Shown here piece after piece: positions 31,613 through 42,484 of a stretch of DNA of 64,000 nucleotides; position 1 is the first letter of the stretch; each line of letters starts with the position of its first letter. The stretch covers positions 41,545,384 to 41,609,383 of the forward strand of contig OY744605.1 of NCBI GenBank assembly GCA_963556255.1, in the 5' to 3' direction. The DNA is from Allolobophora icterica. Taxonomy: Eukaryota > Annelida > Clitellata > Crassiclitellata > Lumbricidae. The position numbers were made by a program, and so were the translations under genes. The notes under the pieces were generated by a model. That model searched no databases and was not told where the DNA came from. It saw nothing but the letters and a program-made list of their open reading frames with translations.

Positions 31613-32520
31613 ATGATAACATTTAATCTACCATTAGGCGGGACTGAGATAAATTTAATTTATAGAATCCACTCTACTGTTCTTTTCCGTGGAATCATTT
31701 TTCAGCACTTAAAACTTTGCCAGTGCAATGATTTTCAAAAGTTCTTCCTCTAACCAACTCACATGTTTATTTCTATTTCACCCCACAGTTAGCAGGCGCT
31801 CAAAGTAATGTTCCTCTCTACAGAAATCTTTAGTAAAAGGCCAAAGACTTATTCCTGGATTGAAAAGAAACCACTAAACAGTAGAAGTTTCAGTTTAGCG
31901 ACGCTGTGTCATAAGAAAGATGATTAGCGTCGCCCTCCTCCTTAATCCAGGCTTGGGACTAGCACTGTCAGAGTACAAACAGTGGCGGAGTTTTGGTTGT
32001 TGTCGTTGTTCCGGTTTACTTAACTGTTATTGGTTACAGTTTAAAAGGTGTTTTAGAGAAAACGAAGCAAAATCCTAATTGCATCTGAAAATTATAAAGT
32101 AATGTTTTGTTTAAGCTGAAAATAGTTATTTCAGAATTTTTTTAAAGTTATAAGTACAGTATTGTTAAAGTCTGCTATTTATAATTACTATTATAACCTT
32201 GTAGCATCAGATTGCTAACAAAATTTTGACCACAAGAATATGCGACACCTGGTGACTAATATGGAATATATCGATTTTGTCTTAAATCGTTGGAAAGGAA
32301 TCTATATATTGTGAACAGATTGATGATACATACATACATCCTGTGCACACACGCATTTGAACTCAAGTACTGGCAGGAGTTTGTTTCAGAGAGGTGAAAC
32401 AGCTATGGCTTTGGAGCGATTCGCAAATTTTAGTGATGAGGTGACCGCGGAAACAGAAGACTAAACGACGAACTGTTGTTCATCGTGGTTTAGAGTCTTT
32501 TCTGTTACCGCGAGGGAAAC
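31613..32520. other. unassigned sequence
   Basis: AT-rich with no recognised gene. A CAGTGGCGGAG word at 31980 resembles a hAT end, but I could not pair it. Confidence 0.3.
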
Positions 32521-32524
32521 ATAG

Positions 32525-32525
32525 C

Positions 32526-32604
<79 letters not shown>

Positions 32605-32646
32605 CACACACACACACACACACAGACACACAGACAGACAGACAGA
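32525..32646. repeat. (CAGA)n/(CA)n microsatellite
   Basis: About 75 bp of pure CAGA, then CA, then CAGA again. Confidence 0.97.
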
Positions 32647-34270
32647 ACCGAGCTTAAGTAGGTCCCACGTAGTACCAATTAAGGGAAGAGTTCCATAGGG
32701 ATAATGGATAATGGTAATGAAAACTCCAGGAGAGGCGCGGATAGCTCGCAGTCTCCTCAAGTGGTAGTAGCAAGTGCGAGAAAGTAATATAAGGAGAGAT
32801 GAGAAGCAAAGGCCAGTCTAAGCAAAAGAACAGTCTAAGTTGATTCCGAGGTCGCGGACATTCATAGGGTTTGAGAAGTTCGGAAAGTGAGCTGAGAGAA
32901 GTTAGAAGTCAAGTTTAAATAATTGCTGCTTTGTACCAAACCAGAGGGGTATTGTAGGTGAGTGATATCAGTTTATATTCTATTCGTTCGGGTATATTAA
33001 GCAATTGGAGAGATTTCAGGACAGAAGTGATTTGGTTATGTTTCGGGGTTTTACTGACAGCACGGGGCTGAATAACTAATTGGGGCGGTTTATTTTGGGT
33101 ATGTCTTTGTTCAGAAAGGGCGAGTTGCCGTAGTCTAATAATGCATGGCCATTGCCGAGAGCAGCTGGCTTAAGAAATAAACTGGACATTGTAACAGGGT
33201 ATTTAGATATTTAGACTTTGACATGAAGTGTTACAGATTTGCGTGCTTTCTTACTTATCTAAAAAAAATAGTTCCACCACTGAACGCACTAATACTCCAA
33301 AGGCATTTGCCGCCGATTATAAAATTCGCAAAGTTAAAATTAATTTATTTTTAAATAAAGTAAATATGTTTTGAAACATAACCCGTTGCCATTAATTGGG
33401 GATCAACTATTATAACCAATTATTTCTGTGATGTTTGTTTACGCATAATTCTGTCGAAACTGGCCACGCCTGAAAATTCTTTAAAATGGAAATTAGTTAT
33501 AGGTTACTAAGTAAATTTGTTGTGCAATGTTATCAGTGTAAATAAGTGAAGGCCAATTGTTACAAAAGTTTATTCTTTCACCTTCTCAGTTGTGCAATGC
33601 CAGGGACTCTATTATTTTCAACACTTTCCCGCGTAGCGTATGAACTTACGCCCCTTGGTTCGTGCATGGTCACGAGGCCATGACATTATGGTTCCTTTAG
33701 AAAAAATGGCGGACGTTTAGATCTATTACAAATGTCGCGAACTTCTGATGATTCAAGTAAGTAATCTTAAATCCCAAATTCGTATCACTTATTACCATAT
33801 TTGTGTAATGAAAACACAGCTTTGACCGAGATATTGCCATTAATATAAGCATATAGCGCTTAACAGACTTGCTCGTGGTAGTTATTCGAATTATCAACCA
33901 GTGGCGCACCTCAGACTTTACTTGGCGATTATACTTGGGTTTTCTGGTAGAAGTCGAGCAGTCATTAAAATTTATGTGCTTTTTAGTGTGCTCTCAGTGA
34001 CTTTCTGTATTGCATTTGCAGAATCTGCAATCATCGTCTACATAGCCATGTAGCTATCAAAGTCGGTAGCCATGTGACTGGAATTGATTTTCTGTTTGAG
34101 CCTAGTGTGGCATATCCGTGAAACACTGTGAATACCTTGAACGTTTTTCAGTTGTAAGTAGAATTTCCAGTCTGTTGCTATGTCAAATTTCACTTAATAT
34201 TTGTTTTTAAATTGAATATTATTATTACCATATTGCTTTTGTGAGGTACTTAATGGTTGCTATATTAAGT
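32647..34270. other. unassigned sequence
   Basis: The first 550 bp is moderately GC-rich and may be old LINE 3' sequence, but I could not confirm this. The remainder is AT-rich with no gene. Confidence 0.3.
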
Positions 34271-34278
34271 GTTTTGAT

Positions 34279-34341
34279 ACATACATACATACATACATAC
34301 ATACATACATACATACATACATACATACATACATACATACA

Positions 34342-34386
<45 letters not shown>
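34279..34386. repeat. (CATA)n followed by (ATT)n
   Basis: About 62 bp of CATA joined directly to about 45 bp of ATT trinucleotides. Confidence 0.97.
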
Positions 34387-34388
<2 letters not shown>

Positions 34389-34405
34389 TGGTAATTATTA
34401 CTATT

Positions 34406-34658
34406 GGGGGGCTCTTGATAATATAGTGGTTAGCATGCTGTACTGCTGACCGAACAAAACGTTTCTTAACCTGGGTTCATGCAGAAACGCCCCTCTAAAA
34501 GTCCTTGACTACGAGATATTTTATAGACGATAGTCCTCAGCATTGCCCTTTGTTGATCCGATTGAATGTTCATTTCCCTTTCTTTTCTTAACTTTTTTGT
34601 TCCTGGTTGTGGTATGACAAGCAGTTTACTCAATAAACAAATATACATACATACATAT
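34406..34658 (+). mobile_element. tRNA-derived SINE, second family
   Basis: A-box-like TATAGTGGTTAGCATGCT and B-box-like GGGTTCATGCA are spaced as in a tRNA. A pyrimidine-rich body and a CTCAATAAACAAATA end followed by (CATA)n complete it. The AATAAACGAATATATA-type 3' end recurs at 41144-41165 and 53985-54010, suggesting more members or the partner LINE. Confidence 0.65.
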
Positions 34659-34700
34659 CAGTTAAATGTAAGGTTTCCATGTGTTTTTGTAGTGTCATGT

Positions 34701-35124
34701 ATGGGTAATCATGCAGACTGAGAGCGTGTTTATATAAACAATATGGTTGCCACAGACTTCGCTCCAATAGAGCACTGCTATCTACCTGCCACATCCCATA
34801 ATGCAATTTGTTAAGTAAGTAACGAACACAAACTTTTATTACATGATTGACTGTTTAGCGTCATGAAACGGTTGGACATATTGCACAAAAACAACCGCAA
34901 GTGCCAAATTACACTTCCTCTTCCCACGAAACACTCAGTAACCATTTTCAGGCACTCGCTACTTTATTTGGTTCTGTTTCTTAAGAAGTCAATTAAAGTT
35001 TGTGTTCATTACTTACGTACTTACATTATGAGATGTGGCAGGTAGGTAGCAGCGCTCTGTTGGAGCAGTTAGTGGTAACCATATTGTTTATATACACAGG
35101 CACTCAGTATGCCTGATTACCCAT
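34701..35124. mobile_element. foldback element with arms of about 135 bp
   Basis: The left arm 34701-34836 and the right arm 34995-35124 are reverse complements over most of their length. They share ATGGGTAATCA ends, TATATAAACAATATGGTT, CTACCTGCCACATC and GAACACAAACTTT blocks. The unique centre is about 158 bp and non-coding. Long-TIR non-autonomous DNA element is the best reading. No clear target duplication was found. Confidence 0.85.
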
Positions 35125-36045
35125 GTATGTATGTGTATGTACCAACTTCAACTTTCAAAATTCCTCTGCTGTTTTTGACTGTGTGGATTACTGTATACTA
35201 CTTGAAGTCTTGCAATAGTCCTTTGGCATCCCTCATGTACAGAGCACATGCAGATCATCTGTCACCTTACTTATCTTTCATGGTCACACCTTGCAACTCT
35301 GTTAATGGTTGATCCTGTCTTCGATCAGCATCTGCTGGAAAGCCTGTTATTCCTGGTACATGTCTTGTCTTTGACTGGCTTTCATTCTCAATTGCCATTC
35401 CATCCATTGAGAACTCTGTGTGCATGTATGTACGTTTGAATGTAACTATGTCTGTGTGTCTTTATGTATGTGTGTATGTGTATTTGTTTAATGTATATTT
35501 ATTTAAATGGATATTTGTATGCATGTAAATATATGTGTGAATGAATTTTTTTTATCTTAATAGGTTTTATCTTTTTATGTGGACTCACATTAGTAGAGTA
35601 AAATGTCTTCGATTAAAAATTTATGGTATCATGTGAGGTACATATGAAGACAACACAGAAGACAGTTGGGTGCTCAATTGGCCCGAATTGTGCCATGTTT
35701 GGCAACTGATATGGGCCCATGTTTGTTAACTGCGGCACTGTTGTTTTTGGTTTTCCCTGTCCTGGACAAGGATAAAGGTGATGCTAACTAAGACACAATA
35801 TGGTTAAACTACACACACAAGGCTGTTACAGAATACAGAGCATAGCTCGTATTAAGGAATTATTATTGTTATTATTATTATTACTATGCATTTATTAAGT
35901 GCCTTATCTAGTGATCAAGCATTTGTCTATGGCGCTGAGCAATGTGATTGAAGGACTTGCTGATGGACTGCTTAATGGACTGCTCTTCTTGTATCGGTAT
36001 GGGTAAAATAATCATGTGAATTTCATTTCTTTGACATGTATAATG
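35125..36045. other. unassigned sequence
   Basis: Contains TATG-rich patches (35430-35540) and a short ATT run followed by an ATGCATTTATTAAGTGCC SINE-tail-like word near 35863-35910. No gene. Confidence 0.3.
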
Positions 36046-36049
36046 TATA

Positions 36050-36276
36050 ACAATGTGTGTGTGTGTATATATATATGTATATATATATGTATATATATAT
36101 ATGTAAAACAGTTAAATGCATAAGCATATATGTAAATGGTTTTATATACATATATATATATGTGTGTGTATAGGCATGTAAATTGTTGACCTTTTTTCAG
36201 ACAAAATGTTTAATAATCAGCTTAAATTGGTAAGTTTCTTTGCATTGACAAATTCCTCCATTCAAATTCTACACCT

Positions 36277-36328
<52 letters not shown>
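36050..36328. repeat. (TG)n/(TA)n microsatellites
   Basis: Alternating GT and TA runs at 36052-36103, 36145-36172 and 36279-36327, separated by unique AT-rich sequence. Confidence 0.85.
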
Positions 36329-36329
<1 letters not shown>

Positions 36330-36343
36330 TACACCAATATATT

Positions 36344-36377
36344 AAAGTAGTCCATGGTAGGAGCCATGGACTACTTT
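36344..36377. repeat. 14-bp perfect hairpin
   Basis: AAAGTAGTCCATGG, a 6-nt loop, then its exact reverse complement. Confidence 0.95.
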
Positions 36378-36559
36378 CTGTCAGCCACTCTGAAAGAGGT
36401 TCAAACACTTATCTTTTTCTCGCCTAACAAAACCGGTCTTGACACTATTCCTACTTAGTTTCTGAAGAGTGCTTTGATGTCCTGGATCTGTAAGATTATG
36501 GCTTGTAATATATATTACATTGATTGTCAATTTCGCATTGCACAGGAGTTCCCTTCCAT

Positions 36560-37860
36560 CTGTATTTGCTCGTGCATAAGGTCATCCACTGCTTAAGAAA
36601 CATTCTTGCCTTTGATGACCTGTCAAATTACAGACCAATCTCAACCTTGAATTTTACATGTAAAATCCTTGAATAGCATGCAAACTCATCTATAATCAAA
36701 CTCACTTATATCTCCCCTTTTCAGACTGCATATCCTAAGTTTCACTCAACAGTTTCACTCAACTTACTGTTCGTTACAACATCATATGTTCAGTGGACAG
36801 GGTTAGGGTAACAGCACTTGTTCTACATGACTTGTCTGCTACTTTTGCTACTTCATCGTCTTAAGCACTGCTTTGGGATATCTGGTCATGCACTAAATTG
36901 GTTTATTACTTATCTTAGTCCATGTACTCGGTGTATTTAGATGGTAATTATTCATCTAGGGCCTTGTTGGCATGTGGTGTTCCACAGGGCTTTGTGCTTG
37001 GTCTTCTTTTGTTTACATTACCACACCACTAGGCACAGTGCTGGAAAATCATTTGCTGGGCTATCATTTCTATGCTGGTAATACTAAAATATACATTTCA
37101 TTTGACAGTCTGTCATGGTCTTTAAAGTCTTGCAACTTCTTGGGTGGGGGCCTCTAAACTCTTTAACCGATCAAATAATGAATTTCTGTTACTGGACACT
37201 GCACAGCAGCTTTAAAAATATGATCAGCTTTAGTCATTGAAACTGGGTGACTCAATTTGTTAAGCTGGCAGACACTTCTTGTAACTTAGGCATTGTTTTC
37301 AATTCTACCATGTCTCTCACTGGTCATGTAAACAGCATTTGTAAGTCATCATATACGTTCATTCGAATTTGTTGCTAGTTGCCTAGATTACTGTAACGTC
37401 CTTGTTACTGGTATCAATCGGTGAAATATGCCTAAGGTGCTGAGATTTGAGAACTCTGGCTAGAGCCATAGCAGCCAAATGCTGCTAGAGCCATAACTAA
37501 TACATGTATCTTAATCTGAACATGTAACCCATGTGCTGAAATCTTTGCATTGACTTCCTGTTCAGTAAAGAATTATTTTCAAATTGGGTCTCATGGTTTA
37601 CAAATTCTGGCCAGCCACAATACTTAAAACCAGTTCTTATTCTCCAGTCTTATCATTATTCAATGAGGTCATCTGATTATCTTTGTGGGGTCATACCAAA
37701 ATCAAGAACTGTCCTTGGTGAGTGAGTTTTTTTGCAGGACCTATTGTTTGGAATTCTATCCCTGTGTCTGCTTATTCTGCCCAGCCCCATGTGTCATTTC
37801 ATTCTCAACTTAGTCTTTCAAATTGCTTATTCACCATAGGCTATCTCCGTGTTATGGACT
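36560..37860 (+). pseudogene. decayed CR1/L2/Jockey-type LINE
   Basis: Plus-strand remnants in shifting frames: VRPLLKK, DLSNYRPIS and CKILE (fingers region) near 36570-36680; GVPQGFVLGLLLF near 36975-37015; an A/G-mutated YADD block (FYAGNTKIY) near 37070; and a C-terminal SSDYL...PKSRT...FSVAGPIVWNSIPV-like block near 37670-37790. The order matches a single LINE insertion. Many stops and indels make it a very old copy. Confidence 0.75.
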
Positions 37861-38822
37861 GATCTTCTGGATACTGACCTGATAATATTAGGCTTGGTTT
37901 GATGTGCCATCGTTTGATGCCTTTTGCTGTAGACACCAGCACAGTAGAAGTTACTAATTACAATTATATGTATATATAAAATTATATATGTTTTTATGTA
38001 ATAGTTATGTGTAATACATACTTATATAATTATATGTGTGGTTGATTTGGTTGTTGTTGGGATTGGCTTCTTAAAGTGCCAGAGACTGCTATAGTTATCG
38101 GTTTAACACTGCCTTATATTATTATCACTTGTGTAATCTGCTAAACGGTAGCGTCGTTGGTAACCTCTCCTATAGTGCAAAGGGATATCAGATTCGTTGA
38201 CGCTTTGTGGATGCTGATGAGGCATTGGTGTAACATGCACCATTGATGCATTGTATATTTTTTTAAATTTTGTGTAGCTGGTTTATTGATTTTGTTGTTA
38301 TAACCTGTCCTAAGGATGCAGTGATTTAGCCTACTGTGGTTATTATCTAGAAGCATTGATATGAAATATTTTACAATTACCATGAAGTATTTTACTTCTC
38401 AACAGGTGCAACTTACTCAATGATGCTTATGCAGTGCATTCTTGTGAATTATCATGTAAATTATTCATCAGTTGCATCTATAGTGTTAAGCAAGTCTTTG
38501 TGTAATTTGATGCTATAGGCTTGTTGTGTAATTAATCTACGCCACGGACGCATTGTATGCACAGTGGGTATGTGGAGTGTGGTCCACAGTTGGGCCTCAT
38601 TGTTTTCGCAGTGGGTCTGTGGAGTGTGGTCCACAGTGTGGATGCATTGTGTGGTTATTTATACAGATGGTCTGGTATAGGTAATTCCAAGTATGGATCT
38701 GAGAACGTATGATTGCAAGTGCGTCGGTAGTTGGGTATGCATGTATAATTGTATATGGGAATTTGTGTGGACATGTGCTTGTCTATGTGTATGTATATTT
38801 ATGTTCAAGTGTTTGTATGCAT
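37861..38822. other. unassigned sequence with a short duplication
   Basis: Between 38540 and 38645 a GTGGAGTGTGGTCCACAGT word and its surroundings occur twice, about 50 bp apart. No gene. Confidence 0.3.
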
Positions 38823-38823
38823 G

Positions 38824-38852
<29 letters not shown>
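38823..38852. repeat. (GT)n microsatellite
   Basis: A short GT run preceded by TATG-rich sequence. Confidence 0.85.
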
Positions 38853-38854
<2 letters not shown>

Positions 38855-40165
38855 AGAGTGAATGTATGTTTGTTGACATTCATGCATTTATGTAGGGCAG
38901 TGAAAAGGCATGAGTGTTTCAAGGGGTATAAGCAAGTTGAAGCTCTTGGGCGCAAGTGGGTATAAATGTGTGGGCTAATGGGCATGAAAGTATGTGTGTA
39001 GGTGACTGCTCATGAATAAACTGAGGTCTTCCCTGAAGTTAAATCCACAGAATCACTATAAAAGTTCACACAATTGATCACAGATTGTATTATCTTGGCG
39101 GTAGTTAAGTACTAGTTAAGAACAATGAAACCATTGTACAACAATAGTTATACTTACAGGCTTTAGTTAAGTACTCAGTTATCACTGTATTAAGAATGAT
39201 GGATGATCGATTGCTTTCCACTTACTTTACTACTACCCAGGTGGCGTTGGTAGTGGGGTCATTTGACCCATTTTGGGCCTCCTGTGTAGCCAGACTTTGG
39301 CATATAATGTATGTTTTGCTGTATCCGTGAAAAATGTTTGGTTACCAAATAAACATATATCATATCATATATCATAATTGAATTAATTAATAAACATCAG
39401 AAAAAGTTCAGTTCATACTCTGCTGTGTATTCACTTCCTAATGAACTCATCTTTTCTTCACCTATTAAAGCTATTTCCTTGACATTATTCTTACACCTCT
39501 TCTGAAAAAGTGCTTTGGATGCTCTGTGCTCAATGATTGTCAATAAATAACTTCTTATTGGGTGAAGCATCTGGTTTTTAATTTTGTGTGAACTCTTTGT
39601 TGGATTGTAGGAGCCGTAAAAACATGAAGTTTGCCAGTAACGGACAATGAAGTCTGACTTAAATGTGCTGCAGTCTTTACAAACTCCCATGACAGCGAAA
39701 GAAAAATCAACATAGTCTGATGACAGCATGATCGACCACAAACAGAACACTGTAACTCCCATAATAAATTCTTATGTTGGACACAGCATTGCATTCAATC
39801 TTGAGGGAACATGACATTGTGTTCTTTTCCTGTCAGTGTCAATTCTTGTCACGAGGCGGTTAGTCAGACCTCTTTGGTTGACATTAATGATCTCTTCATC
39901 AACTTGTGTTTTTGATAGTTGTAAAATTATATCGATATGATATTAAGCGATCAACAATTTGATCCTGTTGAGTTGATTGGAATGTCTTGGTTACTTATTT
40001 TATTCCTTCAAATGGTATTTTAATTTGTCAGCACTGTGTGCATTAATGCTTCTCTGCATATTGTGTTCTTATAACCTCCATGTTTATATTTTACAATTAA
40101 GAAATTGAGTGATGAATTTGTGGGGTGTGTACTTGACTATATAAATTTCTAAAACATTAGGCTGG
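38853..40165. other. unassigned sequence
   Basis: A minus-strand frame of 121 codons (39397-39762) contains a CKDCSTFKSDF-like Cys pair. It has no recognisable family and overlaps a second frame of similar length, so I leave it uncalled. Confidence 0.3.
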
Positions 40166-40169
40166 TCAA

Positions 40170-40960
40170 GAAGACGTCAGAGCTATAGATCTCAACCTTA
40201 TCAAATGTTTATGTGAACTGAAATGCGGTTAAGCTGCACGTTTTGATGGCATAGAATCTGAACAACTGTTCTGTACTCACCCAATACAGTTAGGTAAGTT
40301 GCTAACATTACTATTTGCAGTAGAGTGCATTATGGATATGTACCAATGATTTTGGTTGAGGCGTAATAATTCCTCTTGTGAAAACTAAAAAGGTGATCTA
40401 TCTTGTAGCAGCTACTGTTATATAACACTTAGTGAAAATATTGCGAAGTTATTTGAGGTGTGTCTTTTTGAGCTTTATAGCAGTTATCTATGTTCTTCTG
40501 GCCTTCGGTCTGGATTCAGGAAGAAAATTGGTTGCGATAGAGCAATTTATACAGAACTTGAGGTCTACTGTTGAGTAAATCAAAATGTTTGCATTTGATT
40601 TGAAAGTATGCCTAGTGATGAAGAATATTTCACACAGATTTTAATAATTTTGATACACTGGTTTAGTAGATGGTTGCAGCTGTAGGATGGAATTGTGTAT
40701 TTTCTAGAATATTCAAATTAGTTTGCGGTGTCAGACAAGGAGGTGTGTTATCTCTATGCTATTTGTTATTTTTGTGGATTACAATATTGTTATCTGATAG
40801 ATAGAATGACTTCTATGTAAAAATTAATTGTTACTTGTGAATTAGAGTATCCTATATGGATATGAAGTTCAGTATAACAAAATCTGTGGTGCTCTGGGAA
40901 ATTTCATTCCCAGAGCCTTATTCACTGGTTTCCACAGACATGGCCACAGCTAACTAATGT
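40170..40960 (+). pseudogene. decayed non-LTR retrotransposon RT fragment, second type
   Basis: In-order plus-strand fragments: LCELKCG...ARFDGIESEQL...THPIQLGKLLTLLF near 40205-40320; YITLSENIAKLFE near 40420-40460; SGLRSGFRKKIGCDRAIYT near 40500-40555; and FKLVCGVRQGGVLS near 40705-40760. 'GVRQGGVLSP' and 'GFKKK.GC..AIY' are signatures of a Jockey/I-like RT distinct from the 'GVPQGSVLGP' LINEs elsewhere here. Stops interrupt it repeatedly. Confidence 0.75.
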
Positions 40961-40975
40961 TAAGATGCTTCTATG

Positions 40976-41040
40976 TTGACTAATGTTAAGATGCTTCTAT
41001 GTTGACTAATGTTAGGATGTTAACTAATATTATACAATTA
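40976..41040. repeat. about 28-bp tandem repeat
   Basis: GACTAATGTTAAGATGCTTC with its flank is repeated twice, followed by a partial third unit (ACTAATGTTAGGATG). Confidence 0.8.
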
Positions 41041-41315
41041 ATATTACATCATTCAACTAACATTACATTACTGATTTAGCTATCCATATTATTTTTTCAC
41101 TATGATTCCCGTGTTAATGTTCCTGGGTGCGGTGTGCCATCCAGTTTTTTCAATAAACGAATATATATAAAGGATAGTTGGTGCCCATAAATATTTGTGT
41201 AAGCATTTGCCATTAGTGTTTGAGTTTGCCATGTGTTGAAAAGCAAAATACTTAGCAGTTATACTGTGACAGTTAATGTGCAAAAGTCATTTTGACTGCA
41301 GGAGACAGTTTGAAC

Positions 41316-41447
41316 CATAGGCGTAGACCCTGGGAGTGCAGCCGGGGCACGTGCCCCCAATAATTTAGATGGACTGTACATTTAATGCAAAAAGTGTAGA
41401 ATGAATAATGAAATGCCCCCAATATTTTGGACAAGTTTACGCAAGTG
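41316..41447. mobile_element. hAT-like MITE, 132 bp
   Basis: Starts CATAGGCGTAGAC and ends GTTTACGCAAGTG, giving imperfect terminal inverted repeats. It is flanked by 8-bp repeats GTTTGAAC (41308-41315) and GTTTAAAC (41448-41455), which differ at one base. Confidence 0.7.
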
Positions 41448-41761
41448 GTTTAAACTGAGCCTAAGTGAAATAATTTGAAAATTTACAAGTCTGTTAATAA
41501 TAGCTTTTTAAAAGGACACTTGGATGAAATTGTTCTGTTGCATTTATTCAAAACACATTGTGAGCCACTGCTTGTATTTGCATGTGAATGTGTTTGACCT
41601 ACCATCTGTAATTACGCAATGTTGACAAATGCATGGAACAGAAAATTTTGGAGGTTTTTGAATGTAAATAACACAATGATTGATGGGTGCTATCATATTT
41701 GTTGGTTGTTTACTGCAGGCTGACTTTGATGTTAGATAGTATTGTTCAAGTTAATCTGGTG

Positions 41762-42082
41762 TCACGACAAATGGTTCACGGACAAATGGTTCACAATCTT
41801 CCAGCTTCTAGTTTGAGCTATATTTTCATCGAGAATCAGGCTTATAGTTTGAGCTCTATTTTCATTGATGTTCCAGCTTCTAGTTTGAGCTATATTTTCA
41901 TCATCGCTGATCCAGCTTTAGTTTGAGCTATATTTTCATCGCTCATCCAGATTCTAGTTTGATGAAAATAGAGCTCAAGTGCTGTTTCGTAGTCCAATGT
42001 AAAAAACACAAACTAGAAGCTGGGAGATTGTGAACCATTTGTCCATGAACCATTTGTCGTGAACCATTTGTCGTGGAACCGT
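41762..42082. mobile_element. foldback element with internal tandem repeat
   Basis: The left arm (41762-41815) contains ACAAATGGTTCACGG, ACAAATGGTTCACAATCT and CAGCTTCTAGTTTG. The right arm (about 42009-42080) is its reverse complement, with one more copy of the ACAAATGGTTCA word. Between them are about 4.5 copies of a 35-40-bp unit (CAGCTTCTAGTTTGAGC then TATATTTTCATC), the last inverted (GATGAAAATAGAGCTCAA). Non-coding. Confidence 0.85.
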
Positions 42083-42484
42083 TAATCTACAGTACTAACA
42101 CTGTACTAAATGAACTGCAAGCATTATTTGTACAACGACAAAAGACACTTTGTGAAATCTATGATATATTGAAAAATTGTAACTTTAGTGACTTAAGGAT
42201 AAATGTTTATGAAAGGCATTTGCTTATCAATTAGTTGAGCTGCTTATTTTTTCTCATTGTATGTGCATATTTGTTCTGCTGTTTCTCCTTTGTATAGGGG
42301 GTGTTCTTTTGTGTTGCCCATATGTGGTGAAATAAAGTTTATTCAAAATGGAAACTACATAAGCAGACTATGTATGTTTTACATTGTGTGCATATGTTGT
42401 AGATGTGCTGATTACTTACAGAAGATGCATGCACATGGATGCTATATAGACCACATATGGTTTACTGGTGAGCATTCTGTTTGA
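42083..42484. other. unassigned sequence
   Basis: No feature recognised. Satellite-like words (CATATGTGG, CATATGG) appear toward the right end. Confidence 0.3.

Noticed and set aside
31980..32000. Lone hAT-like end CAGTGGCGGAG
   Set aside because: No partner inverted repeat or 8-bp duplication was found.
39397..39794. Two overlapping minus-strand frames with Cys pairs
   Set aside because: They might be a decayed transposon protein, but no family motif could be named and the frames overlap each other.
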